Shown here one piece after another: positions 34,803 to 44,171 of a stretch of 64,000 bases of DNA. Origin of the DNA: Noviherbaspirillum soli (lineage in GTDB: Bacteria; Pseudomonadota; Gammaproteobacteria; Burkholderiales; Burkholderiaceae_D); contig NZ_JACYOX010000003.1 of assembly GCF_015352955.1 (NCBI RefSeq), positions 186,001 to 250,000 on the forward strand, in the 5' to 3' direction. Every line of letters begins with the position of its first letter. Within the stretch, counting starts at the first letter, position 1. The notes beneath the pieces are model-generated. The model worked only from the letters and a program-made list of their open reading frames with translations. It did not search any database and was not told the origin of the DNA. The position numbers and the translations under genes are program-made.

Positions 34803-37436
34803 GTGCCCACGATCTCGTTTTTCCGTCGTGCCTGTTCCACCATGGCCAGCGTTGCACGGCTACGGCGCCGGCTTTGGGCCGCGCTGTGCCTGCTGCCGGT
34901 CGCTCCGGCACTGTTGGCTGCCAGCGTGCCGACCGGATTTTCCGACCGCCAGCTGTTCCTCGGCCTGACCAGCCCGACCGCGCTGGCGGCGCTGCCCGAC
35001 AGCCGCCTGCTGGTGGTGCAGCAGAACGGCCTGATTCGCATGGTCAAGAACGATGCCGTACTTGCCACCAGCTTCTACCAGGTCGCCGATGTCGACTCGG
35101 CTTCCGAGCACGGCTGCCTGGGCGCCGTCGCCGACCCCGGCTTTGCCAATAACCATTTCGTCTATCTGTACTGCACGGTGCGCAACGCCACCGGCGTCAA
35201 CAACCGCGTGCTGCGGGTGACGGAGGCAAACGACCGTGCGGTCGCCGGCAGCGAGCGGGTCATCCTCGATCTGCCGAACGCGCCCGCCGGCAACCGATTC
35301 CACATGGGCGGCGGACTGCGCTTTGGCGCCGATGGCAAGCTCTACATCTCGGTCGGCAACCACGAAGACGCCGTGCAGCCCTTCGCCAGCGCCAATTCGC
35401 AGCGGCTGGACACGCCCTTCGGCAAGATCCTGCGCATCAATGCCGACGGCACGGTGCCCGGCGACAATCCCTTCGTCGGCACCGCCGGCGCCTACCCGGC
35501 GGTCTGGGCGCTCGGCCTGCGCAACCCGTTCGCCATCGACGTGCAGCCCGGCACCGGGCTGTTCTACATCAACGACGTCGGCGAGGCCACCTGGGAAGAG
35601 ATCAACCGTGGCCAGCGCGGCGCCAATTACGGCTGGCCGGCGGCGGAAGGCAATTCCTCGGACAGCCGTTTCACCAATCCGGTCTATGCCTACCAGCATG
35701 CCGGCGGCGCCTGCTCCGTGACCGGCGGCGCATTCTACAATCCGGCCGCGCCGCAGTTTCCGGCGCGTTTCATCGGCCGCTATTTCTTCGCCGATTTCTG
35801 CACCGGCCAGATCCGCAGCCTCGATCCCGCCGCCCCCGGCACGCCCGAAGCCTTTGCCGGCGCCATTGGCAATCCGATCGCGCTGGCTGTCACGCCCAAC
35901 GGCGGACTGTACTACCTGGCGGGCAACCAGGGCACCGGCTCGCCGCAGCCGGGCGCCGGCTCGCTGGGCAAGATCAGCTTCAGCGCCAGCACCGCCCAGC
36001 TGCCGGGCATTGCGGCCGAACCGCAGGACCAGCTGGTGTCGATCGGCAGCACCGCCACCTTCAGCGTCAGCGCCAACAACGCCACTTCCTACCAGTGGCT
36101 GCGCAACGGCGCGCCGATCGCCGGCGCCACCGCGCCCAGCTACACCACGCCTCCCGCCAGCGCGGCCGACAGCAACTCGACCTTCCGGGTGCAGGTCGCC
36201 AATGCCTTCGGCAGCATCGAGTCGCGCTCGGCCACGCTGACCGTCACCAGCAACCGCGCACCGCTGGCCCGGATCGACACGCCAGCCGTCGGCGCCAGCT
36301 TCGCACCCGGCGAACTGGTGCGCTTCTCGGGCGCCGGCCTCGACCCCGACGACGGCAACCTGCCGCCCGCATCGCTGGTCTGGGACATCGACTTCCAGCA
36401 CGATGCGCATGCCCATGACTTCCTCGGCCCGCTGACAGGCGCCGACGGCTCCTTTGTCGCCACCCCGTTCGAGGTCAATGAAGCCAACAGCTGGATACGC
36501 CTGCGCCTGACCGTCACCGATTCCACCGGCGCCACCGCCACCGCCACCCGCGACATCTACATGAAGCAGCAGATCACCGACTTCGCGCCGGCCGCGACGC
36601 CGGCCAGCGGCTGGGGTCCGGTCGAGAACAACCGCAGCAACGGCGAAGCCGCCGCCGGCGACGGCAACGCCATCACGCTGGGCGGCATACCGTATCCGCG
36701 CGGACTGGGCGTGCATGCGCCGTCGGAGGTGGTCTACAACCTTGCCGGCGCCTGCTCGGGCAGCTTCATCGCCGATGTCGGCGTGGACGACGAGGTGGGC
36801 GATCTCGGCAGCGTGGTATTCCAGGTGTGGCTCGATGGCGTGAAGGCCTACGACAGCGGCATCGTGCGCGGCGCCGACCTGCGGCGCAATGTCAACGTTG
36901 GCGTGGCGGGCAGGCAGCAGATGCGGCTGGTGGTGCTCGATGCCGGCGACGGCAACCAGTACGACCATGCCGACTGGGCCGGCGCCCGCGTCACCGGCTG
37001 CGGCGTGCCGGCGCTGCAGGCGTCGAACCTGCAGGTGGCCGACAATGCCAATGCGCCCGACTGGTCGCTGCGCACCGACCTGCAGGCCGGCGATGCGGTC
37101 TATGGCGACCGCGCCTATACCTTCCTGTCGATACCGGGCAACCTGCTGGGCGCCCAGTGGATACGCACCGCCAACGACTCCAAGAGCTACGCCGGCAATC
37201 CGCTGGCGTCCTTCACGCTCAACGCCGAGGCCGATGTCTATATCGCGCTGCAGAACGATCGCGGCGTGCCGTCCTGGGTCGACGACAGCTGGACCGATAC
37301 CGGCGCCGAGGTCGCCACCCGCGAGGGCAGCGCCACACGCACCTACAGCGTGTTCCGCAAGCACTTCAACGCCGGCGGCGTGACGCTGGGACCGTGGAAT
37401 TCGGTCACGAGCATGTACATGGTGATCATCCGCTAG
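34803..37436 (+). CDS. Secreted PQQ-dependent sugar dehydrogenase-like protein with Ig-like and NPCBM domains
   Basis: An 877-residue exported protein from a GTG with GAGGAG ahead. After a signal peptide (Arg-rich, then LWAALCLLPVAPALLAA), residues about 50-390 form a soluble glucose/sorbosone dehydrogenase beta-propeller (FRMGGGLRFGADGKLYIS-like block, NAPAGNRFHMGGG, YGWPAAEGNS). Then come an Ig-like domain (about 395-480), a PKD-like domain (about 485-590), an NPCBM carbohydrate-binding domain (about 590-736: GGIPYPRGLGVHAPSEVVYN) and a C-terminal beta domain (about 740-877) resembling the tail of secreted glycan-acting proteins. It probably binds polysaccharide outside the cell and oxidises a sugar end. 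It is monocistronic. Confidence 0.87.
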   Translation: MPTISFFRRACSTMASVARLRRRLWAALCLLPVAPALLAASVPTGFSDRQLFLGLTSPTALAALPDSRLLVVQQNGLIRMVKNDAVLATSFYQVADVDSASEHGCLGAVADPGFANNHFVYLYCTVRNATGVNNRVLRVTEANDRAVAGSERVILDLPNAPAGNRFHMGGGLRFGADGKLYISVGNHEDAVQPFASANSQRLDTPFGKILRINADGTVPGDNPFVGTAGAYPAVWALGLRNPFAIDVQPGTGLFYINDVGEATWEEINRGQRGANYGWPAAEGNSSDSRFTNPVYAYQHAGGACSVTGGAFYNPAAPQFPARFIGRYFFADFCTGQIRSLDPAAPGTPEAFAGAIGNPIALAVTPNGGLYYLAGNQGTGSPQPGAGSLGKISFSASTAQLPGIAAEPQDQLVSIGSTATFSVSANNATSYQWLRNGAPIAGATAPSYTTPPASAADSNSTFRVQVANAFGSIESRSATLTVTSNRAPLARIDTPAVGASFAPGELVRFSGAGLDPDDGNLPPASLVWDIDFQHDAHAHDFLGPLTGADGSFVATPFEVNEANSWIRLRLTVTDSTGATATATRDIYMKQQITDFAPAATPASGWGPVENNRSNGEAAAGDGNAITLGGIPYPRGLGVHAPSEVVYNLAGACSGSFIADVGVDDEVGDLGSVVFQVWLDGVKAYDSGIVRGADLRRNVNVGVAGRQQMRLVVLDAGDGNQYDHADWAGARVTGCGVPALQASNLQVADNANAPDWSLRTDLQAGDAVYGDRAYTFLSIPGNLLGAQWIRTANDSKSYAGNPLASFTLNAEADVYIALQNDRGVPSWVDDSWTDTGAEVATREGSATRTYSVFRKHFNAGGVTLGPWNSVTSMYMVIIR

Positions 37437-37553
37437 GACCTGGCGGGCCGGCTTCTGATGTGACGCAAACCCGCGCGGCCCGGCTGCACAAGAATGGGCA
37501 TGGTGGATGGACCGGCCAGTGCCGGCCCTTGTGGAGAATCCGGGAATCTCGCC

Positions 37554-38936
37554 ATGCCATTGCCTCGAAGCCGCCGCCATGCCGGCGGCGCGCTGCTCTG
37601 TCTTCTGGGCCTGCTGCTGGCAGCCTGTGCGCTGGCCGGGCCGCCGCCGGTGACGCTGCTGGACATCGACGGCCCGATCGGCCCGGCCAGCGCCGATTAC
37701 GTGGTGCGCGGCATGGCCCGCGCCGCCCGCGACGGCAGCCAGCTGGTGATCCTGCAGATGGACACGCCCGGCGGGCTGGACATTTCGATGCGCGCCATCG
37801 TCAAGGCCATCCTGTCCTCGCCGGTGCCGGTGGCGGGCCTGGTGGCGCCCGGCGGCGCGCGCGCCGCCAGCGCCGGCACCTATATCCTCTACGCCAGCCA
37901 TATCGCGGCAATGGCGCCCGGCACCAACCTCGGCGCGGCCACCCCGGTGCAGATCGGCGCGCCGGGCATGGCGCCCGACGGCGACACGCCGCCTGACGCC
38001 GCCGGCAAGCCTCTATCGGCGCTGGCACGCAAGCATGTCAACGATGCCGCCGCCTATATCCGCGGCCTGGCGCAGCTGCGCGGGCGCAATGCCGACTGGG
38101 CCGAGCGCGCGGTGCGCGAGGCGGTCAGCCTGCCGGCCGAGGAGGCGCTGAAGCTGCGGGTGATCGACTACCTTGCCGCCGATAGCGAGGCGCTGGTGCG
38201 GCAGCTCGACGGCAGCAAGGTCACCGTGCTCGGCCAGGAAAGGCAGCTGCATACCGGCGGCGCCGCGCTGGCCCGGATCGAACCCGACTGGCGCGTCCGT
38301 CTGCTCTCCACCATCACCAGCCCGACCATCGCGCTGCTGCTGCTGACCGTCGGCGTGTATGGGCTGGTGTTCGAGTTCATCAGCCCCGGCGCGGTGGCGC
38401 CGGGCGTGGTCGGTGCGATCTCCCTTCTGCTCGCGCTGTACGGCCTGCAGCTGCTGCCGGTGAACTACGCCGGTCTGGCGCTGATCCTGCTGGCGCTGCT
38501 GCTGATGGTGGCCGAGGCTTTCCTGCCCAGCTACGGCGTGCTGGGCATCGGCGGCGTCGCGGCCTTCGTCGCGGGTGCGCTGATGCTGATCGATACCGAC
38601 CTGCCGGGCTACGGCCTGCCGCCCGCACTGATCGCCGCCGTGGCGGTGGCAAGCGCGCTGCTGCTCGGCGCCATCGCCACCGTGGCGCTGAAAACCCGGC
38701 GCAGGCCGCGCATGGCCGGGCTGGACGACATGGTCGGCGGCATCGCCGAGGTGGAGGCGGCGCCCGGCGCGCCGCACGAAAGCTGGGTGCGGCTGCGCGG
38801 CGAGACCTGGCGCGTGGCCAGCCCCGTGCCGCTGCGCCACGGCCAGAGAGTGCGGGTGGTGGCGCGCCACGGCCTGCTGCTCGACGTGGTTCCGATCGAC
38901 GACACGCAAGGAGAATCGCCATGCCCGCCACCCTGA
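37554..38936 (+). CDS. Membrane-bound NfeD-type ClpP-class serine protease
   Basis: A 460-residue long-form NfeD protein. A signal/anchor segment is followed by a ClpP-like protease domain (about 35-240) with [15 protein letters not shown], nucleophile Ser106 in ASAGTY, and likely general base Lys160 in [15 protein letters not shown]. Then four membrane helices (about 255-390) and a C-terminal OB-fold NfeD domain ([14 protein letters not shown] onward). In archaeal homologues the protease cleaves a stomatin C-terminus; here a slipin gene overlaps by 16 bases, so the partnership is conserved. Start chosen at the first ATG before the signal segment. Confidence 0.9.
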   Translation: MPLPRSRRHAGGALLCLLGLLLAACALAGPPPVTLLDIDGPIGPASADYVVRGMARAARDGSQLVILQMDTPGGLDISMRAIVKAILSSPVPVAGLVAPGGARAASAGTYILYASHIAAMAPGTNLGAATPVQIGAPGMAPDGDTPPDAAGKPLSALARKHVNDAAAYIRGLAQLRGRNADWAERAVREAVSLPAEEALKLRVIDYLAADSEALVRQLDGSKVTVLGQERQLHTGGAALARIEPDWRVRLLSTITSPTIALLLLTVGVYGLVFEFISPGAVAPGVVGAISLLLALYGLQLLPVNYAGLALILLALLLMVAEAFLPSYGVLGIGGVAAFVAGALMLIDTDLPGYGLPPALIAAVAVASALLLGAIATVALKTRRRPRMAGLDDMVGGIAEVEAAPGAPHESWVRLRGETWRVASPVPLRHGQRVRVVARHGLLLDVVPIDDTQGESPCPPP

Positions 38937-39718
38937 GCCTCGGCGCCGGCGCCATCGTCATCCTGCTGCTGTTGCTGCTGGCCGTATCGATCCGGGTGCT
39001 GCGCGAATACGAGCGCGGCGTGGTGTTCCAGCTGGGCCGCTTCTGGGCGGTGAAGGGGCCGGGCCTGTTGATCCTGATCCCGGTGCTGCAGCAGATGGTG
39101 CGGGTCGACCTGCGCACCATCGTGCTGGACGTGCCGACCCAGGACGTGATCTCGCGCGACAACGTCTCGGTCAAGGTCAACGCGGTGCTGTACTTCCGCG
39201 TGGTCGATCCGGAAAAGGCCATCATCCAGGTCGCCAACTTCTTCGAGGCCACCAGCCAGCTGGCGCAGACCACGCTGCGCGCGGTGCTGGGCAAGCATGA
39301 ACTGGACGAGATGCTGGCCGAGCGCGAGCGCCTCAACATCGACATCCAGCAGGTGCTCGACGCCCAGACCGATGCCTGGGGCATCAAGGTGGCCAATGTC
39401 GAGATCAAGCATGTGGATCTGGATGAATCGATGGTGCGGGCGATTGCCCGCCAGGCCGAGGCCGAGCGCGAGCGGCGCGCCAAGGTGATCCATGCCGAGG
39501 GCGAGCTGCAGGCATCGGAAAAGCTGATGCAGGCCGCCGAGGTGCTGGCGCGGCAGCCGGGCGCGATGCAGCTGCGCTACATGCAGACGCTGGCCAATAT
39601 CGCCGGCGACAAGTCGTCGACCATCGTGTTCCCGCTGCCGGTCGAGCTGCTGACCGGGATGGCGGAACAGGCCCGCAAGGCCCCACCCGGGCGGACTGGT
39701 CCGGAGCCGGGCGCCTGA
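38921..39718 (+). CDS. Slipin (stomatin/prohibitin family)
   Basis: A 265-residue SPFH protein that assembles rings at the membrane. One N-terminal helix ([20 protein letters not shown]) is followed by the SPFH domain ([40 protein letters not shown]) and a coiled-coil rich in Ala, Glu and Arg (about 180-225). The C-terminus is Pro/Gly-rich. It overlaps the NfeD protease gene, as in many bacteria and archaea, and the two likely act in membrane quality control. Confidence 0.94.
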   Translation: MPATLSLGAGAIVILLLLLLAVSIRVLREYERGVVFQLGRFWAVKGPGLLILIPVLQQMVRVDLRTIVLDVPTQDVISRDNVSVKVNAVLYFRVVDPEKAIIQVANFFEATSQLAQTTLRAVLGKHELDEMLAERERLNIDIQQVLDAQTDAWGIKVANVEIKHVDLDESMVRAIARQAEAERERRAKVIHAEGELQASEKLMQAAEVLARQPGAMQLRYMQTLANIAGDKSSTIVFPLPVELLTGMAEQARKAPPGRTGPEPGA

Positions 39719-39851
39719 GCGGCGCCGGCCGCGCCGGCCGCGCCGGCCGCTGGCGGCGCGCTTGTCCGCACGCTAACAAGCCGGTCGGCGCCTCCGGTAG
39801 GATACGGGTTCCCTTTTTCTCTGGCGGCCGCCACTGCCGCCGCGATTGCCG

Positions 39852-41831
39852 ATGACAGAGCCAGACATTTCCCTTTCCGCCGCCAGCGGGCAGGAAGACG
39901 CGCAGGATGCAGCCGCATCCGCTGAACAGTATGTGAACGCTGCCGGCGCGCGCCTGGTCAAGCTGGAGGGCCGCGTCTTCGTGCGCTTCACCGGCGAGGT
40001 CGAGGCCGACCTGCTGCGCATTCCCTACGACCTGGTGCCGGCCTATGGCGTGCTGGCCAAGCCGACCAAATGGCGCAAGATGGACGACGACGCCCGGCTC
40101 GCGCTGGTGCGGGAGCGGGTCACGCCGGAAGCCATGGAAGCGCTGCGCCGGCAGGTGGCGAGTTTCGTGCGCGAGATCGGGGAACGCGCCGGGGAAGCCG
40201 GTCTGGATGCCATGCCCTACCTGCAGTCGCTGGCCGGACAGGAGAGCGCCGACCCGGCGGAATTCGTGTTCGACCGCATCCGCCAGCGCCTGGACCATGC
40301 GATCGAGCGGGCGCAGGAAGAGCGCCATGCCGCGCTGACCCGCGAGAGCATCAACCTGGCCGAGTATCCGGATTCCTTCGAGGTGGCGCGCCGCCTGCCG
40401 CGCAAGTTCATCGCCGTGCTGGGCCCGACCAACTCGGGCAAGACCCACAAGGCGATGGAGGCTCTGATCCATGCCAGGAGCGGCGTCTACCTGGCGCCGC
40501 TGCGGCTGCTGGCGCTGGAAAACTACGAGCGCATGCAGGCGGCCCGGCCGCACGGCAAGGAACTGAAGGTCAGCCTGATCACCGGCGAGGAGCGCCGCGT
40601 CGAGGAAGGCGCGACCCATGTCGCCAGCACCGTCGAGATGCTCGACAGCCGCACCCGGGTCGAGGTCGCGGTGATCGACGAGATCCAGATGCTGGCCGAC
40701 CGCGACCGCGGCGCGGCCTGGACCGCCGCCGTCTGCGGCGCGCCCGCCGCCACGGTGTACCTGGTCGGCGCGCCGGAAGCGCGCAAGGCGATCGAAGCCC
40801 TGGCCGACCGCCTGGAATGCCCGCTCGAAATCCACCTGCTCAAGCGCAAGGCGCCGCTGACGATGGAAGGCCAGGCCGTCAGGAAGCTGCGCAACTTCCG
40901 CCGCGGCGACGCCGTGATCGCGTTCTCGCGGCGCGAGGTGCTGATGTGGCGCGACATGATCGCCGAGACCGGCATGTCGGTCTCCACCGTCTACGGCAAC
41001 CTGTCGCCGGAGGTGCGGCGCGCGCAGGCCCAGCGCTTCCGCGACGGCGAGGCCGATGTCGTGGTGGCGACCGACGCGCTGGCGATGGGCCTGAACATGC
41101 CGATCTCGCGGGTGGTGATGACCACCGCCGTGAAGTTCAACGGCGTCGAGGAGGAAGAGATCTCGGCGGCGCTGGCGCGCCAGATCGCTGGCCGCGCCGG
41201 GCGTTACGGCGTGCACGAGGAAGGCTTCGTCGCCGGCTACGACGAAGACACTCACCAGGTGATCGGCGCATTGCTGAAGGAAAAGCTGGCCCCGGTGCCC
41301 GCCACCAATTTTCCGGTTGCGCCGACGCTGGAGCATCTGCACCGGATTTCGTCCGTGACCGGCGAGCAGTCGCTGGTGCGGCTGTTGAAGCGCTTCGTGC
41401 ACAACATCGATGTGCCGGACGGCTTTTTCTTTCCGCGCATTACCGAGGAGCAGTCGGAGCGGGCGCTGTGGCTGGACACGCTGCCGCTGGCGATCGCCGA
41501 AAAGTTCACCCTGTCCCTGGTGCCCATCGCCAGCCGCGTGCCCACGCTGCAGCTGGCATGGGAAGGCTGGGCCAGGGCATTGGCGAAGAAGCGGGCAATG
41601 AAACTCGAGGTCGACCCGCGCGAACTCGGCCGGCTGGGCCTGCAGGAAGTGGAAGACCAGTGCCGGCTCTATTCGGCCTATGCCTGGCTGGGCTATCGCT
41701 TGCCGGAGTACTTCCCCAGCGTGGAGGAAGCGCAGTCCCTGGCGCGTGCTGCTTCCGAGCGGGTGGATGCGATGCTGCAGGCGCAGAATGCGGCGGTGCG
41801 GCGGCAGGGAAAGAGGGGAAAGGGGAGATAA
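39852..41831 (+). CDS. SUV3-like superfamily 2 RNA helicase
   Basis: A 659-residue ATP-dependent helicase resembling mitochondrial SUV3, which works with RNA degradation enzymes. Walker A GPTNSGKT is at 191-198, motif II is DEIQM, and the second RecA domain has VVVATDALAMGLNMP and motif VI QIAGRAGRYG. A SUV3-type C-terminal region follows. The N-terminal about 180 residues are helical and not recognised. Bacterial members are known in proteobacteria but are less studied; a role in RNA decay is inferred from family only. The start is ATG 39852 (a TTG two codons earlier is possible). Monocistronic by position. Confidence 0.9.
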   Translation: MTEPDISLSAASGQEDAQDAAASAEQYVNAAGARLVKLEGRVFVRFTGEVEADLLRIPYDLVPAYGVLAKPTKWRKMDDDARLALVRERVTPEAMEALRRQVASFVREIGERAGEAGLDAMPYLQSLAGQESADPAEFVFDRIRQRLDHAIERAQEERHAALTRESINLAEYPDSFEVARRLPRKFIAVLGPTNSGKTHKAMEALIHARSGVYLAPLRLLALENYERMQAARPHGKELKVSLITGEERRVEEGATHVASTVEMLDSRTRVEVAVIDEIQMLADRDRGAAWTAAVCGAPAATVYLVGAPEARKAIEALADRLECPLEIHLLKRKAPLTMEGQAVRKLRNFRRGDAVIAFSRREVLMWRDMIAETGMSVSTVYGNLSPEVRRAQAQRFRDGEADVVVATDALAMGLNMPISRVVMTTAVKFNGVEEEEISAALARQIAGRAGRYGVHEEGFVAGYDEDTHQVIGALLKEKLAPVPATNFPVAPTLEHLHRISSVTGEQSLVRLLKRFVHNIDVPDGFFFPRITEEQSERALWLDTLPLAIAEKFTLSLVPIASRVPTLQLAWEGWARALAKKRAMKLEVDPRELGRLGLQEVEDQCRLYSAYAWLGYRLPEYFPSVEEAQSLARAASERVDAMLQAQNAAVRRQGKRGKGR

Positions 41832-42097
41832 GGCGGAGCCTGTGCAACTGCAGTTGCCTTTGCCTTTATCTTTGCAATTGCAACATCAGAAGTGACTTAA
41901 GCCCCTTTTGTAGGGTGCAATACCCGAAGGGCATTGCACCACGGGCGCAAACCGGGATGGCATTGTCGGCCGGCTTCCTCGATCGACCAATGGTGCAATG
42001 CCCCTTCGGGGTATTGCACCCTACGAACTACGAACGGCAACTGCAACTGCGTCCGCTACCGTCCCTCTTCCACCTTGGAAGCGATCTTGAACACTCC
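41832..42097. other. Intergenic region carrying a long inverted repeat
   Basis: About 265 bases between two co-directional genes. It contains the inverted repeat at 41910-42024 (separate entry) and, before it, a pyrimidine-rich stretch with small repeats of CAACTGCAGTTGC and TTTGCCTTTATC type. No gene. A promoter for the following kinase gene should lie after the repeat. Confidence 0.6.
41910..42024. repeat. Paired inverted repeat (GTAGGGTGCAATA family)
   Basis: Left unit 41910-41940 (GTAGGGTGCAATACCCGAAG, then GGCATTGCACC) and right unit 41991-42024 (TGGTGCAATGCCCCTTCGGG, then GTATTGCACCCTAC) are near-perfect reverse complements, 51 bases apart. Each unit is itself a hairpin. The core resembles an interspersed palindromic (REP-like) family known from many proteobacterial genomes. 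It could be a mobile REP pair or a transcription/RNA stability element. Confidence 0.8.
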
Positions 42098-43837
42098 ATG
42101 ACAACACAATTACAAGTCACCGTCGGCCAGCACTCCGACCGCGGACGCAAGGACATTAACCAGGACTTCCACGGCGCCCAACTGCCGAGGGAGCCGCTGC
42201 TTGCCACCAAGGGCATTGCGATTGCGCTGGCGGACGGCATCAGCAGCAGCGATGTCAGCCAGATCGCCAGCCAGGCCGCGGTTACCAGCGTGCTGGAGGA
42301 CTATTACTGCACCTCGGAAGCCTGGTCGGTGAAGACCTCGGCCGAGAAGGTGCTGGCGGCGACGAACTCCTGGCTGCATGCCCAGAGCAGGCAGGGCCAG
42401 CACCGCTATGATCCCGACCGTGGCTATGTCTGCACCCTGTCGGCCATGGTGCTCAAGTCCGCCACCGCCTACCTGTTCCATGTGGGGGACTCGCGCATCT
42501 ATCAGCTGCGCGAGCGCCGGCTGGAGCAGCTGACCAGCGACCACCGGCTGTGGGTATCGCGCGAGACCAGCTATCTGAGCCGGGCGCTGGGCATGAACCA
42601 GCAGGTCGACATCGACTTCCGCACACTGCAGCTGGAGACAGGCGACCTGTTCATGCTGGCCACCGATGGCGTGTATGACCATGTCGATGCCGGGTTCGTG
42701 TTCGATGCGATCGACCGCCATGCCGATGACCTCGACCAGGCGGCACGGCTGATCGTCGGGGAAGCGCTGCGCCGTGGCAGCGCCGATAACCTGACCGTGC
42801 AGCTGGTGCGCATCGATGCGCTGCCTGCGCCGGATGCCGCCGAGACGCTGCGCAAGCTGTCCGGCCTGCCGCCGGCGCCGATGCTGGCAGCGCGCATGGA
42901 CTTCGATGGCTACACCATCGTGCGCGAAGTGCGATCCAGCAGCCGCAGCCATATCTTTCTGGCGCAGGACAAGGAGACCGGCGAACTGCAGATCCTGAAG
43001 ACGCCATCGGTCGACCTGCAAGGCGACCCGGCCTACCTGGAAAGCCTGCTGATGGAGGAATGGATCGCGCGCCGCATCAGCAATGCCCATGTGCTCAAGG
43101 CCAGCCCGCAGACCAGGAAGCGCAATTATCTGTATGTGGCCACCGAGTTCATCGAAGGCCAGACGCTGTCGCAATGGATGCGGGACAATCCACGGCCCGA
43201 CCTGGCCACGATGCGCGGCCTTATCGAACAGATCGCGCGTGGCCTGCTGGCGTTTCATCGCCTGGAGATGCTGCATCAGGATGTGCGTCCCGAGAACATC
43301 ATGATCGATGCATCAGGCACGGTGAAGATCATCGACTTCGGCTCGACCCGGGTGGCTGGCCTGACCGAGACCGCGATGCGCCTGGAACGGGCCGAGATGC
43401 CGGGCACGGCGCAGTATGCCGCGCCCGAATACTTCCTGGGCGAGCGCGGCACGCCGCGCTCGGACCTGTATTCGCTCGGGGTGATTGCCTATCAGATCCT
43501 GACCGGGCGGCTGCCTTATGGCGCGCAGGTCGCCAAGTCCACCACCCGCGCGGCGCAGCGCAAGCTGCAATACCGCTCGGTGCTGGACGACCAGCGCGAG
43601 ATTCCGGCCTGGGTGGACGAGACGCTGCGCCGCGCAGTGCACCCGGACCCGCAGAAGCGCTATCAGGAATTGTCCGAATTCCTGTACGACCTGCATCATC
43701 CGAACAAGGCCTACCTGCACCGCGGCCATACGCCGCTGGTGGAGCGCAATCCGGTGTTGTTCTGGAAGGGGGTCTCGCTGGCGCTGGGGTTGGCGCTGCT
43801 GTTCATGGCCGGGTTTGTCGTGATGGGAGGGAGGTAG
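42098..43837 (+). CDS. Bifunctional PP2C phosphatase-serine/threonine kinase, membrane anchored
   Basis: A 579-residue fusion. The N-terminal PP2C domain (about 1-245) has the metal-site motifs SDRGRKDINQDF, ALADGISSS, VGDSRIYQL and ATDGVYDHV, DNLTVQLV. The kinase domain (about 265-540) has Lys301 (LQILKTP), catalytic loop HQDVRPEN (Asp395, Asn400) and DFG at 413. The nucleotide loop lacks the usual glycines (REVRSSSRSHIF), so activity should be tested. A single membrane helix closes the protein. Such fusions are often near MFS nitrate/nitrite or related transporters; here the neighbour is an OxlT-like antiporter on the other strand. ATG has no strong ribosome site. Confidence 0.9.
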   Translation: MTTQLQVTVGQHSDRGRKDINQDFHGAQLPREPLLATKGIAIALADGISSSDVSQIASQAAVTSVLEDYYCTSEAWSVKTSAEKVLAATNSWLHAQSRQGQHRYDPDRGYVCTLSAMVLKSATAYLFHVGDSRIYQLRERRLEQLTSDHRLWVSRETSYLSRALGMNQQVDIDFRTLQLETGDLFMLATDGVYDHVDAGFVFDAIDRHADDLDQAARLIVGEALRRGSADNLTVQLVRIDALPAPDAAETLRKLSGLPPAPMLAARMDFDGYTIVREVRSSSRSHIFLAQDKETGELQILKTPSVDLQGDPAYLESLLMEEWIARRISNAHVLKASPQTRKRNYLYVATEFIEGQTLSQWMRDNPRPDLATMRGLIEQIARGLLAFHRLEMLHQDVRPENIMIDASGTVKIIDFGSTRVAGLTETAMRLERAEMPGTAQYAAPEYFLGERGTPRSDLYSLGVIAYQILTGRLPYGAQVAKSTTRAAQRKLQYRSVLDDQREIPAWVDETLRRAVHPDPQKRYQELSEFLYDLHHPNKAYLHRGHTPLVERNPVLFWKGVSLALGLALLFMAGFVVMGGR

Positions 43838-44103
43838 CTTGCCCGGCATGTCCCCTGGCAAGCAAGGATAGTCCGGCCACAGATGTCGGCTGTCTGGGCT
43901 GCCAGTTCACGAACAGGCCGCCGGGCTGCCGTGCGCAACGTGTTGAACAACGTACCCCGGAGCCGGGGCAAGTGGGTATTCCTGAAAGAATATGACACTG
44001 CGGTTCTGGTTGAAACGGCGACCAGCGCGTTCAAAAGGACTTATCGCAGCGTTGACGTAAAAACGTCGTAAGTCCATTCGGGCGCTGGCTCAAAAAGGCT
44101 CAT
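43838..44103. other. Intergenic region with nested hairpin
   Basis: About 270 bases between convergent genes; no coding sequence supported. At 44037-44075 there is a nested hairpin: GGACTTA pairs with TAAGTCC outside and GACGT with ACGTC inside around an AAAA loop. It has no T tract, so it is not a typical terminator; it may be an RNA-structure or protein-binding element. Confidence 0.4.
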
Positions 44104-44136
44104 GAAAAAAGCGGGCTTCCGAAGAAGCCCGCTTCT
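44104..44136 (-). terminator. Intrinsic terminator of the antiporter gene
   Basis: On the minus strand, AAGCGGGCTTC pairs with GAAGCCCGCTT around a TTCG loop, followed by TTTT. It lies 36 bases after the stop of the MFS gene. Confidence 0.88.
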
Positions 44137-44171
44137 CTCTCAACCCGACCGTGGTCAGGCTGTGTCCAGCA

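Noticed and set aside
34860-37901. 1013-codon open frame on the minus strand
   Set aside because: It lies opposite the sugar dehydrogenase and NfeD genes. Its His, Gly and Arg-rich product has no domains; it arises from strong GC bias at third positions.
39722-39750. Tandem GCGCCGGCC repeat
   Set aside because: Three copies of a 9-base GC-rich unit just after the slipin stop; too short and common in this GC-rich DNA to be called a functional repeat.
40070-42097. Plus-strand frame joining the SUV3 region to the kinase gene as one 1255-residue protein
   Set aside because: The first part is a shadow of the helicase gene in another frame; the true kinase protein begins at ATG 42098 with the PP2C domain.
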